64,000 nucleotides of DNA from the NCBI RefSeq assembly GCF_018069625.1, contig NZ_CP072941.1, positions 4,216,001-4,280,000 of the forward strand. The letters run 5' to 3'. Shown here one piece after another: positions 10,649-20,986 of the stretch. The notes beneath the pieces were generated by a model that saw only the letters and a list, made by a program, of their open reading frames with translations, searched no databases and was not told the DNA's origin. A program made the position numbers and the translations under genes. Every line of letters starts with the position of its first letter. Position 1 is the stretch's first letter. This stretch comes from Streptomyces yatensis (GTDB lineage Bacteria > Actinomycetota > Actinomycetes > Streptomycetales > Streptomycetaceae).

Positions 10649-11377
10649 ATGACCGCGCCCCGGAGCGTGTACGTCTACGGCGTCGTCCGCGCCTCCCACG
10701 CGGTGCCGCCCGGCCGCACCGGAGTGGGCGAGCGGCCCGCCCCGGTCCGCACCCTCCGGGCCGGAGCGCTGGCCGCGGTGATCAGCGACGCTCCCGCCCG
10801 GCTGCGCGCCAAGCGACGCGACCTCCTCGCCCACCAGGACCTCGCCCTGGCGCTGGCGACGGACGGGCCGGTGCTGCCGATGCGCTTCGGGATGATCGCC
10901 CCCGACGAGGAGTCGGTGCGGCAGCAGCTGCTGTCGTCCCAGAACGACTGCCTGGCCGCGCTCGAACGCGTCGACGGGCGCGTCGAGATGAACCTCAAGG
11001 CGCTGCCCACCGAGGCCGACCTGGGCGCGCTGGTACGGGAGGACCCCGAGGTGAGCCGGTTGCGCACCGCAGCCCGCAGGGCCCCGGGGTACGAGGCCAG
11101 CGTGCGGCTCGGCGAGGCCGTGGCGCGCGGGCTCAGGCGCAGGGCGGCCGCCGCCGCGGCCGCGGTGCTCGCGGAGCTCTCCGCCGTGGCGGACGCCAAG
11201 GTGCACGGCCCGGAGGTCGAGGGCTGCGTGCTCAACGTCTCCTTCCTGCTGGACCGGCGCGAGGAGCGGCGGTTCCACGGCGTGGTGGAGCGCTTCGCGG
11301 CCGGCCACCGCGACCGGGTCGAACTGCGGCTCACCGGACCGCTGCCCTGCTACAGCTTCGCGGAAGGCCGGGCCTGA
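10649..11377 (+). CDS. gvpF: Gas vesicle protein GvpF/GvpL family (first copy)
   Basis: A 242-residue GvpL/GvpF family protein, an accessory or minor component required for early vesicle assembly. It begins VYVYGVVRASHAVPPGRTGV and contains the family segments GPVLPMRFGMI and LNVSFLLDRREERRFHGVVE, ending LTGPLPCYSFAE. The C-terminal GPLPxYSF motif is shared with the second paralogue at 12003-12848. It is tightly packed in the operon, with 3 bp before it and 1 bp after it. Confidence 0.9.
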   Translation: MTAPRSVYVYGVVRASHAVPPGRTGVGERPAPVRTLRAGALAAVISDAPARLRAKRRDLLAHQDLALALATDGPVLPMRFGMIAPDEESVRQQLLSSQNDCLAALERVDGRVEMNLKALPTEADLGALVREDPEVSRLRTAARRAPGYEASVRLGEAVARGLRRRAAAAAAAVLAELSAVADAKVHGPEVEGCVLNVSFLLDRREERRFHGVVERFAAGHRDRVELRLTGPLPCYSFAEGRA

Positions 11378-11378
11378 C

Positions 11379-11642
11379 ATGGGGGTGCTGAGCCAGGTCG
11401 TCCTCTTCCCGCTGGCGCCGGTGCGCGGGGTGGTGTGGATCGCGGAGCGCGTGCGGGACGTCGCGGAGGAGGAGCTGTGCCATCCGTCGGTGCTGCGCGC
11501 CCGGCTGGCCGCGCTGAACGAGGCCCTGGAATCAGGGGCGATCGGCCCGGAGGAATTCGACCGGGAGGAGGACCGGCTGCTGGACCTGCTGGAGCGCTCA
11601 GGCAGCCAGGGAGGAAAGGCAAGGATGAGACACCATGACTGA
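11379..11642 (+). CDS. gvpG: Gas vesicle protein GvpG
   Basis: An 87-residue GvpG family protein. The conserved N-terminus GVLSQVVLFPLAPVRGVVWI is followed by an amphipathic, acidic helical region that includes IGPEEFDREEDRLLDLLE. GvpG is an accessory protein needed for assembly. It starts 1 bp after gvpF and its 3' end overlaps the next gene by 8 bp, showing translational coupling. Confidence 0.9.
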   Translation: MGVLSQVVLFPLAPVRGVVWIAERVRDVAEEELCHPSVLRARLAALNEALESGAIGPEEFDREEDRLLDLLERSGSQGGKARMRHHD

Positions 11643-12006
11643 ACGCGACCTCGCGTGCATCCCTCCCCCGACCACCGGCCCGCCCTCCTCCGACCTCGCC
11701 GAGATCCTCGAACGCGTCCTGGACAAGGGCATCGTGATCGCCGGAGACATCAAGATCGACCTGCTGGACATCGAACTGCTCACCATCCGGCTGCGGTTGT
11801 TCATCTCCTCCGTGGACACCGCCCGCAAGGCCGGAATCGACTGGTGGGAAACCGACCCCGCCCTCTCCTCGCGCGCCGCGAAGGACGCCCTCGCCCAGGA
11901 GAACGCGGAACTGCGGATGCGGCTCCACGCCCTGGAGTCGCGCATGGACTCCGATGAGCGGCTGAGCGCGGTCGGCGCCACGGCCGAGGAGGGCGCGGAC
12001 AGATGA
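11635..12006 (+). CDS. gvpJ: Gas vesicle protein GvpJ (GvpA/J family)
   Basis: A 123-residue minor GvpA-related protein. The core DLAEILERVLDKGIVIAGDI continues KIDLLDIELLTIRLRLFISSVDTARKAGIDWW (key residues given), typical of GvpJ rather than GvpA because of the Asp-Leu-Leu-Asp stretch and the WW ending. The tail has a short coiled-coil-like segment (LAQENAELRMRLHALE). In other systems GvpJ may cap or nucleate the vesicle. It overlaps both neighbours (8 bp and 4 bp). Confidence 0.87.
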   Translation: MTERDLACIPPPTTGPPSSDLAEILERVLDKGIVIAGDIKIDLLDIELLTIRLRLFISSVDTARKAGIDWWETDPALSSRAAKDALAQENAELRMRLHALESRMDSDERLSAVGATAEEGADR

Positions 12007-12848
12007 CCCCACCCGAGGCCCCCACCCTCACCTACGCCTTCGCGGTCTGCCGCGGCGGCGCCCTCACGGCGCTGGCCGCGCTCCCCGGGCTCGACACCGG
12101 CGCCCCCGTCCGTACGCTCACGGCGGGACCGCTCACCGCCGTCGTCCAGGACGTGCCCGCGGCCGGGTTCGGCGAAGAGGCGCTGCGGCGGCGGCTGTCC
12201 GACCACGATGAGCTGGAACGCTGCGCCCGCGCCCACCACACGGTGATCACGGCGGCGGCGGCGCTGGCCCCCACCGTTCCGCTGCCGCTGGCCACCCTCT
12301 ATCTCGACGACGACCGGGCCCGCGAGGCCCTGGGCGAACGGGAGACGTCCCTCCTGACCGCGCTGGACCGGATCGCCGGCCGGGCCGAATGGGGCGTCAA
12401 GGTCTACGCCCCGGCGGGACCGCCGCCGCCCGCCCCGGAAACCGCCCCGGCGAACGGTACGGCGAACGGAAAGGCCAGCGGCCGCGCCTATCTGGACCGC
12501 GTCCGCACCCGGCAGCGGAGCCGCGAACAGCGCCACACCCTGACGCTGCGGGCCGCCGAGCGGGTGGACACCGCCGTCCGTGGCCTCGCCGTGGCCGCGC
12601 GCCGGCTGCGCCCGCACGGCGTCGAGGTGACCGGGAAGCACCGTACCCAGGTGCTGAACGCGGCCTACCTCCTCGACCTGGGCCGGGAGCGCGAACTGCG
12701 CGCCGCCCTCGCGTCGTTGCACCGCGACGAGTCGGACATCCAGATCGAGCTCTCCGGCCCGTGGGCGCCCTACTCCTTCGCCGACGGGGGACTCGCGGAC
12801 CGGCGGATCGCCGACGAAAGACGCACCAGCGGAGGGATGTCCCCATGA
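12003..12848 (+). CDS. gvpL: Gas vesicle protein GvpL/GvpF family (second copy)
   Basis: A 281-residue paralogue of the protein at 10649-11377, starting TYAFAVCRGGALTALAALPG and ending LSGPWAPYSFADGG. It differs by an insert rich in Ala, Pro and Asn near the middle (PAPETAPANGTANGKASGRA). Two GvpF/L copies per cluster is the rule in Streptomyces. The start overlaps the gvpJ stop and its stop overlaps the next start as ATGA. Confidence 0.9.
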   Translation: MTPPEAPTLTYAFAVCRGGALTALAALPGLDTGAPVRTLTAGPLTAVVQDVPAAGFGEEALRRRLSDHDELERCARAHHTVITAAAALAPTVPLPLATLYLDDDRAREALGERETSLLTALDRIAGRAEWGVKVYAPAGPPPPAPETAPANGTANGKASGRAYLDRVRTRQRSREQRHTLTLRAAERVDTAVRGLAVAARRLRPHGVEVTGKHRTQVLNAAYLLDLGRERELRAALASLHRDESDIQIELSGPWAPYSFADGGLADRRIADERRTSGGMSP

Positions 12849-13141
12849 CCAGGGCCGCCTGGGAAGCCGCCCCGGCCAAAGCGGCATGGGAAGCGGCCCC
12901 CGCCGACATCGCGCGCAAAGAGGCCCCGGCATGGGGAAGCACCCCCGCCGAGGCCCTCGGACCGCTCGGCGTCCCCCTCGTGGACCTCCTCGACCGGGTG
13001 CTCGCCACCGGTGTCGTCGTCACCGGCGACCTGGTCATCGCGATCGCCGAGGTCCCCCTCGTCCGGCTCTCCCTGCACGCCCTGCTCTCCTCGGTCAACG
13101 AACGGGTCCCGGCCCCCTGGACCGACAGCGGCCCGCTATGA
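12845..13141 (+). CDS. gvpS: Gas vesicle protein GvpS (GvpA/J family)
   Basis: A 98-residue GvpA-like minor protein. A short Ala-rich leader with a repeated AAWEAAPA motif precedes the core VPLVDLLDRVLATGVVVTGD, which continues LVIAIAEVPLVRLSLHALLSSV. Position (between gvpL and gvpK) and sequence agree with Streptomyces gvpS. It is coupled to both neighbours by ATGA overlaps. Confidence 0.85.
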   Translation: MTRAAWEAAPAKAAWEAAPADIARKEAPAWGSTPAEALGPLGVPLVDLLDRVLATGVVVTGDLVIAIAEVPLVRLSLHALLSSVNERVPAPWTDSGPL

Positions 13142-13434
13142 GCCCCTCGACGCCCCCGTCCCCGACCCGCCTCGACATCGACCGCGACTCGGTCGGCCGC
13201 GACCTGGCGGCCCTCGTGCTGACGGTCGTCGAACTCCTCCGCCAGTTGATGGAGCGCCAGGCCATCCGCCGCATCGACGCGGGCGGCCTCACCGACGACC
13301 AGATCGAGCGCATCGGCACCACGCTGATGCTGCTCGACCAGCGCATGGCGGAGCTGTGCGACCAGCACGGGCTGACGCCGGAGGACCTCAACCTGGACCT
13401 CGGCCCGCTGGGCACCCTGCTCCCCCGCGACTGA
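13138..13434 (+). CDS. gvpK: Gas vesicle protein GvpK
   Basis: A 98-residue GvpK family protein, last in the operon. Family features are LDIDRDSVGRDLAALVLTVV, the basic segment LMERQAIRRIDAGGLTDDQI and the end GLTPEDLNLDLGPLGTLL. GvpK is one of the accessory proteins required for gas vesicle formation. Its stop is only 7 bp from the end of the convergent marR-type gene, and no hairpin terminator is visible between them. Confidence 0.92.
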   Translation: MSPSTPPSPTRLDIDRDSVGRDLAALVLTVVELLRQLMERQAIRRIDAGGLTDDQIERIGTTLMLLDQRMAELCDQHGLTPEDLNLDLGPLGTLLPRD

Positions 13435-13441
13435 TGCGGAC

Positions 13442-13903
13442 TCAGCCGCCGAGGGCTTCCGCCATGCGGTCGAGGTCGGCGAGGAGGGCGGCCAGGCGCC
13501 GTTGCGGGAAGGCCTCGACCATCGTCCGCTCGATGGCGTAGACGGCGGACCGGGCCACTTCGAGCCGTTCGCGGCCGGCCTCGGTGAGGTGGGCGGGGAG
13601 GGCGCGGCCGTGGTCGGTGGTGGCGGGCCGGGAGATCAGCTCGGCGTCCTGGAGGCCGCGCAGCACGACGTTCATGGACTGCCGGGTGACGAAGGTGGCC
13701 CGGGCGAGTTCGGCGTTGGACAGCCCGGGTCGCTGGTCGAGGAGTTCCAGGCAGGCGTACTGCGGCACCGTCAGGCCGCGTTCGCGCAGCGCCTTGTCCA
13801 TGGCGCCGCGCAGCGCCGCGGCGGCGCGCTTGAGGCGGTAGCCCACGTGTTCGGTGACGTCGTCGGCGGGGTGCGGCGGGGCCACGGGAGTCCGGTCTTC
13901 CAT
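13442..13903 (-). CDS. MarR-family transcriptional regulator
   Basis: A 153-residue winged-helix MarR protein. DNA-binding region: LTVPQYACLELLDQRPGLSN followed by AELARATFVTRQSMNVVLRGL and the wing ISRPATTDHGRALPAHLTEAG. It is divergent from the VOC gene at 13986. Two nearly identical 18-bp palindromes lie in the shared promoter region, one covering its own start codon, so it probably represses itself and the VOC-alkA unit. The inducer is unknown. Confidence 0.88.
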   Translation of the reverse strand: MEDRTPVAPPHPADDVTEHVGYRLKRAAAALRGAMDKALRERGLTVPQYACLELLDQRPGLSNAELARATFVTRQSMNVVLRGLQDAELISRPATTDHGRALPAHLTEAGRERLEVARSAVYAIERTMVEAFPQRRLAALLADLDRMAEALGG

Positions 13904-13965
13904 GTCAGGATTTTGACATGCGGAGGGGGTGTGCGTACAGTCCGTGAATGTCAAAGTCCTGACAT
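13902..13965. promoter_or_regulatory. Twin MarR operators between divergent genes
   Basis: ATGTCAGGATTTTGACAT (13902-13919) and ATGTCAAAGTCCTGACAT (13948-13965) are inverted copies of one site: the reverse complement of the first differs from the second at one base. Centres are 46 bp apart. The first overlaps the regulator's start codon and the second precedes the VOC gene's ribosome binding site. Confidence 0.75.
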
Positions 13966-13985
13966 CACCAACCTGGGGAGGACCC

Positions 13986-14357
13986 ATGACCGCCACCCTT
14001 GACGGCCCCGACTTCATCGCCCTGCAGGTCCGCGATGTCGAGGCGGCGGCCGCCTTCTGCGAAAAGCACCTCGGACTGCGGCGGGCCCCGGCCTCGCCCC
14101 CCGGTGCCGTCGTGTTCGCCACCGAGCCGATCCCGTTCGCCGTCCGCGAGCCGCTGCCGGGCGTGGACCTCGACGACGTCGCACGGCCCGGTCTCGGCGT
14201 GGCCCTGTGGTTCCGCACCACGGACGCCCAGGCGCTGCACGACCAGCTCGCCGACGCCGGGGTGACGATCGTCGCCCCGCCGCAGGACAGCCCGTTCGGC
14301 CGCACGTTCACCTTCATCGGCCCCGAGGGCTACGCCATCACCGCGCACGGAGGCTGA
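13986..14357 (+). CDS. VOC-family (glyoxalase-fold) protein, probably MarR target
   Basis: A 123-residue single-domain VOC protein (glyoxalase/bleomycin-resistance fold). It begins DFIALQVRDVEAAAAFCEKH and ends FGRTFTFIGPEGYAITAHGG, the typical paired beta-alpha-beta units. Metal ligands cannot be fixed from sequence alone. ATG 13986 was chosen because GGGGAGG precedes it; the in-frame GTG at 13929 lies upstream of the operator. The neighbouring MarR gene and its operators suggest a role in handling a reactive or toxic small molecule. Confidence 0.82.
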   Translation: MTATLDGPDFIALQVRDVEAAAAFCEKHLGLRRAPASPPGAVVFATEPIPFAVREPLPGVDLDDVARPGLGVALWFRTTDAQALHDQLADAGVTIVAPPQDSPFGRTFTFIGPEGYAITAHGG

Positions 14358-14359
14358 TC

Positions 14360-15376
14360 GTGACCGCCGTCTCCCTCACCCCGGCCGGTCCCTTCTCGCT
14401 GGCGGCGAGCGTCCGCTTCCTGGAGGGCTTCACCCCCGCGAGCTATTCGGGCACGGCGGACGAGGTGCTCCGCCTGGCCTTTCCCGCCGACGACGGCCAC
14501 TCGACGGTGGCGGCCGCGGTGCGGCAGGAGGAGACGGCGGACGGTGAACCGGGCACGGTACGGGCCGAGTTCACCGTGTATCCCGGCGCACCGGACGGCG
14601 ACCTGGACGGCTCCCCGGCGGACCCCGCGTCCGCCGGGCCCCGGCCCGTATCCGCCGGGGCCGGGCCCGTATCCGTCGAGTCCGAGTCCCGGCCCGACGA
14701 GGCCGTCCGGGCCCAGCTCGCCCGTATCCTCTCGCTCGACATCGACGGAAGCGGCTTCCCCGAACTCGCCGCCGACCCCGTGGTGGCCGGGCTCATGGCG
14801 GAATCTCCGGGCCTTCGGCCGGTGTGCTTCCACTCCCCCTACGAGGCCGCCGTATGGGCGGTCATCGGCCACCGCATCCGTATGACCCAGGCCGCCGCCA
14901 TCAAGGCCCGCCTCGCCGAGCGGTACGGACGGCGGGTCCAGGTCGCGGGCCGTACCCTGCACGCCTTCCCCACCCCGCCGGTGCTGCGCGCGATCACCCG
15001 GGTCCCCGGGCTGACCGAGGTGAAGATCGAGCGGCTGCACGCGCTGGCGGAGGCGGCCGACGACGGGGCGCTCGACGCCGCACGGCTGCGCGCGATGCCG
15101 GTGGACGACGCCCTCGCGGCGCTGCGCACCCTCCCCGGCATCGGCCCGTTCTCCGCCGAGCTCATCCTCATCCGCGGCGCCGGGCACCCCGACGTCTTCC
15201 CGCGCCACGAACCGCGCCTGCACGCGGCCCTCGCCACCGCGTACGGCCTCGACGAGGCCGTCTCCGGTGACATCGGCCGGCTGGCCGGGATCGCCGACGG
15301 CTGGCGGCCCTACCGCAGCTGGGTCGGGCTCCTGCTGCGCGTCCGTGCCCAGCTCATGGGCCGCCACGGGTCGTAG
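14360..15376 (+). CDS. DNA-3-methyladenine glycosylase II (AlkA-like)
   Basis: A 338-residue HhH-GPD family glycosylase that would excise alkylated bases. The HhH motif LPGIGPFSAELILIRGAG is followed by the catalytic Asp (residue about 278, in GHPDVFPRHEP). The N-terminal half is the AlkA-like beta domain, with an acidic, Pro/Gly-rich insert around residues 80-115 (nt 14600-14700). The start is GTG 14360, 2 bp after the VOC stop, so it is co-transcribed and probably under the same MarR protein. That links the unit to electrophile or alkylation stress (inference). Confidence 0.87.
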   Translation: MTAVSLTPAGPFSLAASVRFLEGFTPASYSGTADEVLRLAFPADDGHSTVAAAVRQEETADGEPGTVRAEFTVYPGAPDGDLDGSPADPASAGPRPVSAGAGPVSVESESRPDEAVRAQLARILSLDIDGSGFPELAADPVVAGLMAESPGLRPVCFHSPYEAAVWAVIGHRIRMTQAAAIKARLAERYGRRVQVAGRTLHAFPTPPVLRAITRVPGLTEVKIERLHALAEAADDGALDAARLRAMPVDDALAALRTLPGIGPFSAELILIRGAGHPDVFPRHEPRLHAALATAYGLDEAVSGDIGRLAGIADGWRPYRSWVGLLLRVRAQLMGRHGS

Positions 15377-15390
15377 CCGCACGGAACGCG

Positions 15391-15423
15391 AGAGCCGGTC
15401 CGCCCCCGTCGCGGACCGGCTCT
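15391..15423 (+). terminator. Strong hairpin terminator after alkA
   Basis: AGAGCCGGTCCGC (15391-15403) pairs perfectly with GCGGACCGGCTCT (15411-15423) around a 7-base loop. It lies between convergent genes and could serve both strands. Confidence 0.8.
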
Positions 15424-15503
15424 TCCACCGGCTACTCGGCAACCCGGCACCGGGCAACCGGCCCTCGGCCCCGGCTGCTCAACCGCCTCCCGGCCCGGTG
15501 CGG

Positions 15504-15902
15504 TCAGCCGTTCTCGACGACCATCAGCGCGTTGCCGTCCGCGTCCCGGAAGCTGAACATCGGCGGCACCGGGCCGCCCCAGCGCTGGACCTCCGGGTCG
15601 GTGTCGACGCCGCGCGAGCGCAGCGCCGCGTGGTCGGCGTCGATGTCCTCCGAGGTGAGGATGATGCCGGTCTCGTAGCCCGGCCCCTGGCCGCCCTCGC
15701 GCGGCAGGACGAGCGCGATCCCGGTCGGGGCGCCGGCCGGGCCCACCTCGATCCAGCGGTGGCCGTCGCCGAAGGGGGTGTCGGCACGCTTCTCGAAGCC
15801 GAGCGTGCCCACATAGAACTCCAGCGCCCGGTCCTGATCGGCGACGGTGACGGCGACCCGGCCCACCTCGGTGAAACGGGCGCCTTTCGCGGTCTCGGTC
15901 AT
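15504..15902 (-). CDS. VOC-family protein (glyoxalase/bleomycin-resistance type)
   Basis: A 132-residue protein: VGRVAVTVADQDRALEFYVG, then GFEKRADTPFGDGHRWIEVG, then a second half ending FSFRDADGNALMVVENG. The F-x-D-P/A-D-GN motif near the C-terminus is typical of the common actinobacterial VOC proteins often annotated as glyoxalase. It sits 57 bp from the aldo/keto reductase stop on the same strand and may be read with it. The substrate cannot be told. Confidence 0.82.
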   Translation of the reverse strand: MTETAKGARFTEVGRVAVTVADQDRALEFYVGTLGFEKRADTPFGDGHRWIEVGPAGAPTGIALVLPREGGQGPGYETGIILTSEDIDADHAALRSRGVDTDPEVQRWGGPVPPMFSFRDADGNALMVVENG

Positions 15903-15959
15903 GGTGATCTCCCTTGGGGTGATGCGTTCACCACCTGAGACCCCGTTGCACCGCCAAAC

Positions 15960-16946
<987 letters not shown>

Positions 16947-16975
16947 CGGGTACCTCCCTCGTGGTCGTGACGATC

Positions 16976-17006
16976 ACGCTAGGAGTTGGAGCGCACTCCA
17001 AGTCAA
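16976..17006 (-). promoter_or_regulatory. MerR-type promoter of the aldo/keto reductase
   Basis: On the minus strand the -35 TTGACT (17006-17001) and -10 TAGCGT (16981-16976) are 19 bp apart, the long spacing typical of MerR-activated promoters. Between them lies the inverted repeat TTGGAG-N4-CTCCAA (16986-17001). No merR gene is present in the window. Confidence 0.7.
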
Positions 17007-17082
17007 ACCCACCGCATCGGCGGCCGAGCGGGGCGGTCCGTCAATCCGCGGAGAGCCGATCGCGGATGTCCGCACAGAAAAA

Positions 17083-17135
17083 AGCCGGCCCGGTGCGCTC
17101 CCCCGTCGCGCACCGGACCGGTCGCCGGGCCGGCT
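17083..17135 (-). terminator. Nested hairpin terminator after the ABC exporter operon
   Basis: Outer arms AGCCGGCCC (17083-17091) and GGGCCGGCT (17127-17135) enclose an inner stem CGGTGCGC/GCGCACCG. It lies just downstream of the permease stop on the minus strand. Confidence 0.65.
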
Positions 17136-17186
17136 GCCCTGGCCCCCATCGAAGGCAGCCGGCCTCGTTTCCCCCGTTGGCTATCG

Positions 17187-19753
17187 CTATTCCGTGGCGA
17201 TCGCGTTCAGCACATTCATCCGCGCCGCCCGGAAGGCCGGGACCAGCGCCGCGATCAGACCCACCACGGCCGAGCCGATGAAGACCGTGATGATCGTCGG
17301 CCACGGGATCTCCAGGGACTTCAGACCCTCCAGCGCCAGCAGCTTCTGGGCCGTGGTTCCCCAGCCCATGCCCAGACCCAGCCCCAGCAGCGCGCCGAAG
17401 AGCGCGATGACCACGGACTCCAGCCGGATCATGCGGCGCATCTGGCGGCGGGAGACGCCGATGGCGCGCATCAGGCCGATCTCACGGGTCCGCTCGACCA
17501 CCGACAGGGCCAGGGTGTTCACCACACCGAGGACGGCGACGATGATCGCCAGCGCCAGCAGTCCGTAGACCAGGTTGAGCAGCTGACCGACCTGGTCCTT
17601 GACCTCCTGCTTGTAGTCGGTCTGGTCGCGCACCTTCACCGACGGGTAGTGGTGCAGCCGGTCCTTGAGGGACGCGTACGCCGCGTCCTCCTGGCCGTCC
17701 TTGGCCTGCGCCAGCATCATGACGTCCGCCGGGATCAGCTTGGCGGGCACATAATCCTCGACGGTGGCGATGTTGAGGTACATCGCGCCCTTGTCGAGGC
17801 TGACGTCGTCCGAGGTGATCGCGGCGACGGTCAGCTTGGCGGTCCGGCCCTCCTTGAAGGCGACGGTCAGCGTGTCGCCCTTCTTCACCTTGTGGTCCTT
17901 GGCGAAGCCCTCCGGCACCGACATGGCGTCCTTGCCGTAGGCGGCGGCCAGATCACCCTCGACGACCGGGGTGCGCAGGTCCTCCGCGTACGTCGGGCTG
18001 GCGGCCGAGAGGTCCTTGGTGACCGTCTTGCCGTCCGGCAGGGTGAGCTTGGTGCCCTCGATGTCCTTGGCCTCGCTGATGTGCTTCAGGCCCTTGGCCT
18101 GGCGCACCGACTTCTCGATCCCCTCGGTGATCGGCTGGCCCATGTCGGACTGGATGATGAAGTCCGCGCCCACCGACTTGTCCAGCTCATCGGTGGCCGA
18201 GGCGACCATCGAGGAGCCCACCACCGACAGACAGGCGACCAGCGCCAGGCCGATCATCAGGGCCGCGCCGGTGGCGCCGGTGCGCCGCGGGTTGCGCAGC
18301 GCGTTGCGCTCGGCCAGCCGGCCGACCGGGCCGAAGATCCGCAGGACGACGGTGGCCAGCGCGCGGACCACCAGACCGGCCAGCAGCGGGCCGATGACGA
18401 TGAAGCCGATGAGCGTCAGCACCACGCCCAGGCCCAGGAACATCGAGCCGTCGACGGCCTTGTCCGCGTTCCCCGCCACCACCAGGGCGGCCGCGCCACC
18501 CGCGGTGAGCAGGGTGCCGATCACGCCGCGGATCCAGCCGGCCCTGCTGTCCGCCGGGGTGCCCGCGTCGCGCAGGGCCGCCATCGGGGAGATCTTCCCG
18601 GCCCGGCGGGCGGGGATGTAGGCCGCGATGACGGTGACGATGACGCCGATACCGATGCCGATGATGGGCGTGGTGGGCTTCACCGTCAGCTGGTCGGTGC
18701 TCAGATGCAGACCCGCACTGCCCATGATCTTCATCAGGCCGACCGCGAGGCCGACGCCGCCGAGGACACCGAGGATCGAGCCGACGATGCCCAGCAGCAG
18801 CGCCTCGATCAGCACCGACCGGTTGATCTGCTTCCGGCTGGAGCCGATGGCCCGCATCAGGCCGATCTCACGGGTGCGCTGGGCGACCAGCATCGAGAAG
18901 GTGTTGACGATCAGGAAGATGCCGACCAGGACGGCGATCCCGGCGAAGCCGAGCATCGCGTACTTCATGACGTCCAGGAACGAGCCGATGTCGTCCTCGG
19001 CCTCCTTGCTGGACTCGGCCTTCGTCTGCACCTTCACACCGGTGCCGAGGTCGGCCAGCACGTTCTTCTTCAGCTGGTCATGGCTGACGCCCGGCTGGGC
19101 GGTGAGCATGTAGCTGGAGTACACCCCGGGAGCGCCGAGCAGCTTGCGCTGCGCGGTGTCGGTGTCCATGAAGACCAGCGTGGCGCCGGGGTTGGTCACC
19201 TGGAACGTGGCGATGCCGACGATCTTCGCGCGGAACTCGCCGGGGATGGCGATGATCCGCATCTCGTCGCCCAGCTTCAGCTTCTTGTTCTTCGCGGTGT
19301 CGGCGTCGACCATCACCTCGGTCGGGCCGCGCGGCGCGTGACCGGAGGTGACCTGGACCGAGCGGGTCTCGGTCGGGTCCCAGTTGGTGCCGATGGTCGG
19401 GGCGCCGGAGTCCGAGCCGATGCTGTTGTCGTTGCGGTCGGCGGCGGTGATCGACTGGCTGGTGGCGTCGCCGATCACCGACTTGACGCCGTCCACCTGC
19501 TTCAGCCGCGCCAGCTCCGAACCGGGCAGCGAGCGGATCCGGCCCTGCCGGGTGTCGTTGTCGCTGGCGCCCTTCGGGCTGACCGTGACATCGGAGGCGG
19601 TGCTCGCGAAGAGCTTGTCGAACGTGGCGTTGGTGGTGTCGGTGAAGACGAGCGTGCCGCAGACGAACGCCACCGACAGCAGCACGGCGATCGCCGACAG
19701 CGCCATCCGCCCCTTATGGGCGACGAAGTTGCGCAGTGAGGTCTTGAGGACGG

Positions 19754-19757
<4 letters not shown>
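17187..19757 (-). CDS. MacB/FtsX-type ABC transporter permease
   Basis: An 856-residue permease with two FtsX-like modules. The N-terminal membrane helix (MALSAIAVLLSVAFVCGTLVF) is followed by a large extracytoplasmic domain. Two blocks of four-helix FtsX segments follow, around residues 265-420 and 730-856, marked by the twin motifs TREIGLMRAIGSSRKQINR and TREIGLMRAIGVSRRQMRR, each just after a helix. These duplicated large permeases pair with LolD/MacB-type ATPases and move lipids, peptides or drugs outward rather than importing. Its start overlaps the ATPase stop (ATGA), so they form one operon with the ATPase first. Confidence 0.92.
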
Positions 19758-20542
<785 letters not shown>

Positions 20543-20651
20543 GCTCGTTCTCCTTCAGTATTCGATCGGCGATGTCGCTCCCCGATCACGGCATCAAGAT
20601 TGCCGTGATCCGGGAACCTCCGCGATGGGGAAGGACTCCCTCTCAGCGGTA

Positions 20652-20801
20652 GGGCTAGCCCCACCCCCTCGGTCGCGCAGCCCGTAGCAACCTTATGAAG
20701 CCGGGACGACAGGCTCCTCATCCGCCCGGACGAACCGGGAGTAGGAGTACAGGGTGGGCATCCCCTAGGGGAGTGAGTCCTGAGACTGACCCGGACTCAG
20801 G
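20652..20801. promoter_or_regulatory. Palindromes in the divergent promoter region of the ABC and MFS exporters
   Basis: The gene-free stretch 20543-20986 contains GGGCTAGCCC (20652-20661), CCCCTAGGGG (20762-20771) and the pair CCTGAG/CTCAGG (20779-20784 and 20796-20801). They lie between the divergent exporters and could be regulator sites. No regulator gene is adjacent. Function is inference. Confidence 0.4.
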
Positions 20802-20986
20802 GTGAATACTGCACCCTTCCGCCACGTCAGGCTCAAGCCGGGCCTTCTGGACAGCCCGGATGCGTTCTTCCCCCAGCCTGTCCCGCCATGGAATCGTGGG
20901 TCGTACAAGAATCGTGCGTACGAGCGTCCCTCGTACGAACATCAGGGACACGTGCCGGCGCGTACCGGCGAAGGGAGCGCGCCACC

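Noticed and set aside
9804..13434. Secondary-metabolite or secretion cluster
   Set aside because: All eight genes match gas-vesicle families; no biosynthetic or secretion genes are present.
16986..19739. 917-codon plus-strand ORF opposite the ABC permease
   Set aside because: Composition-only ORF (RADHRQTGDQRQAD type) antisense to a clear FtsX-like permease.
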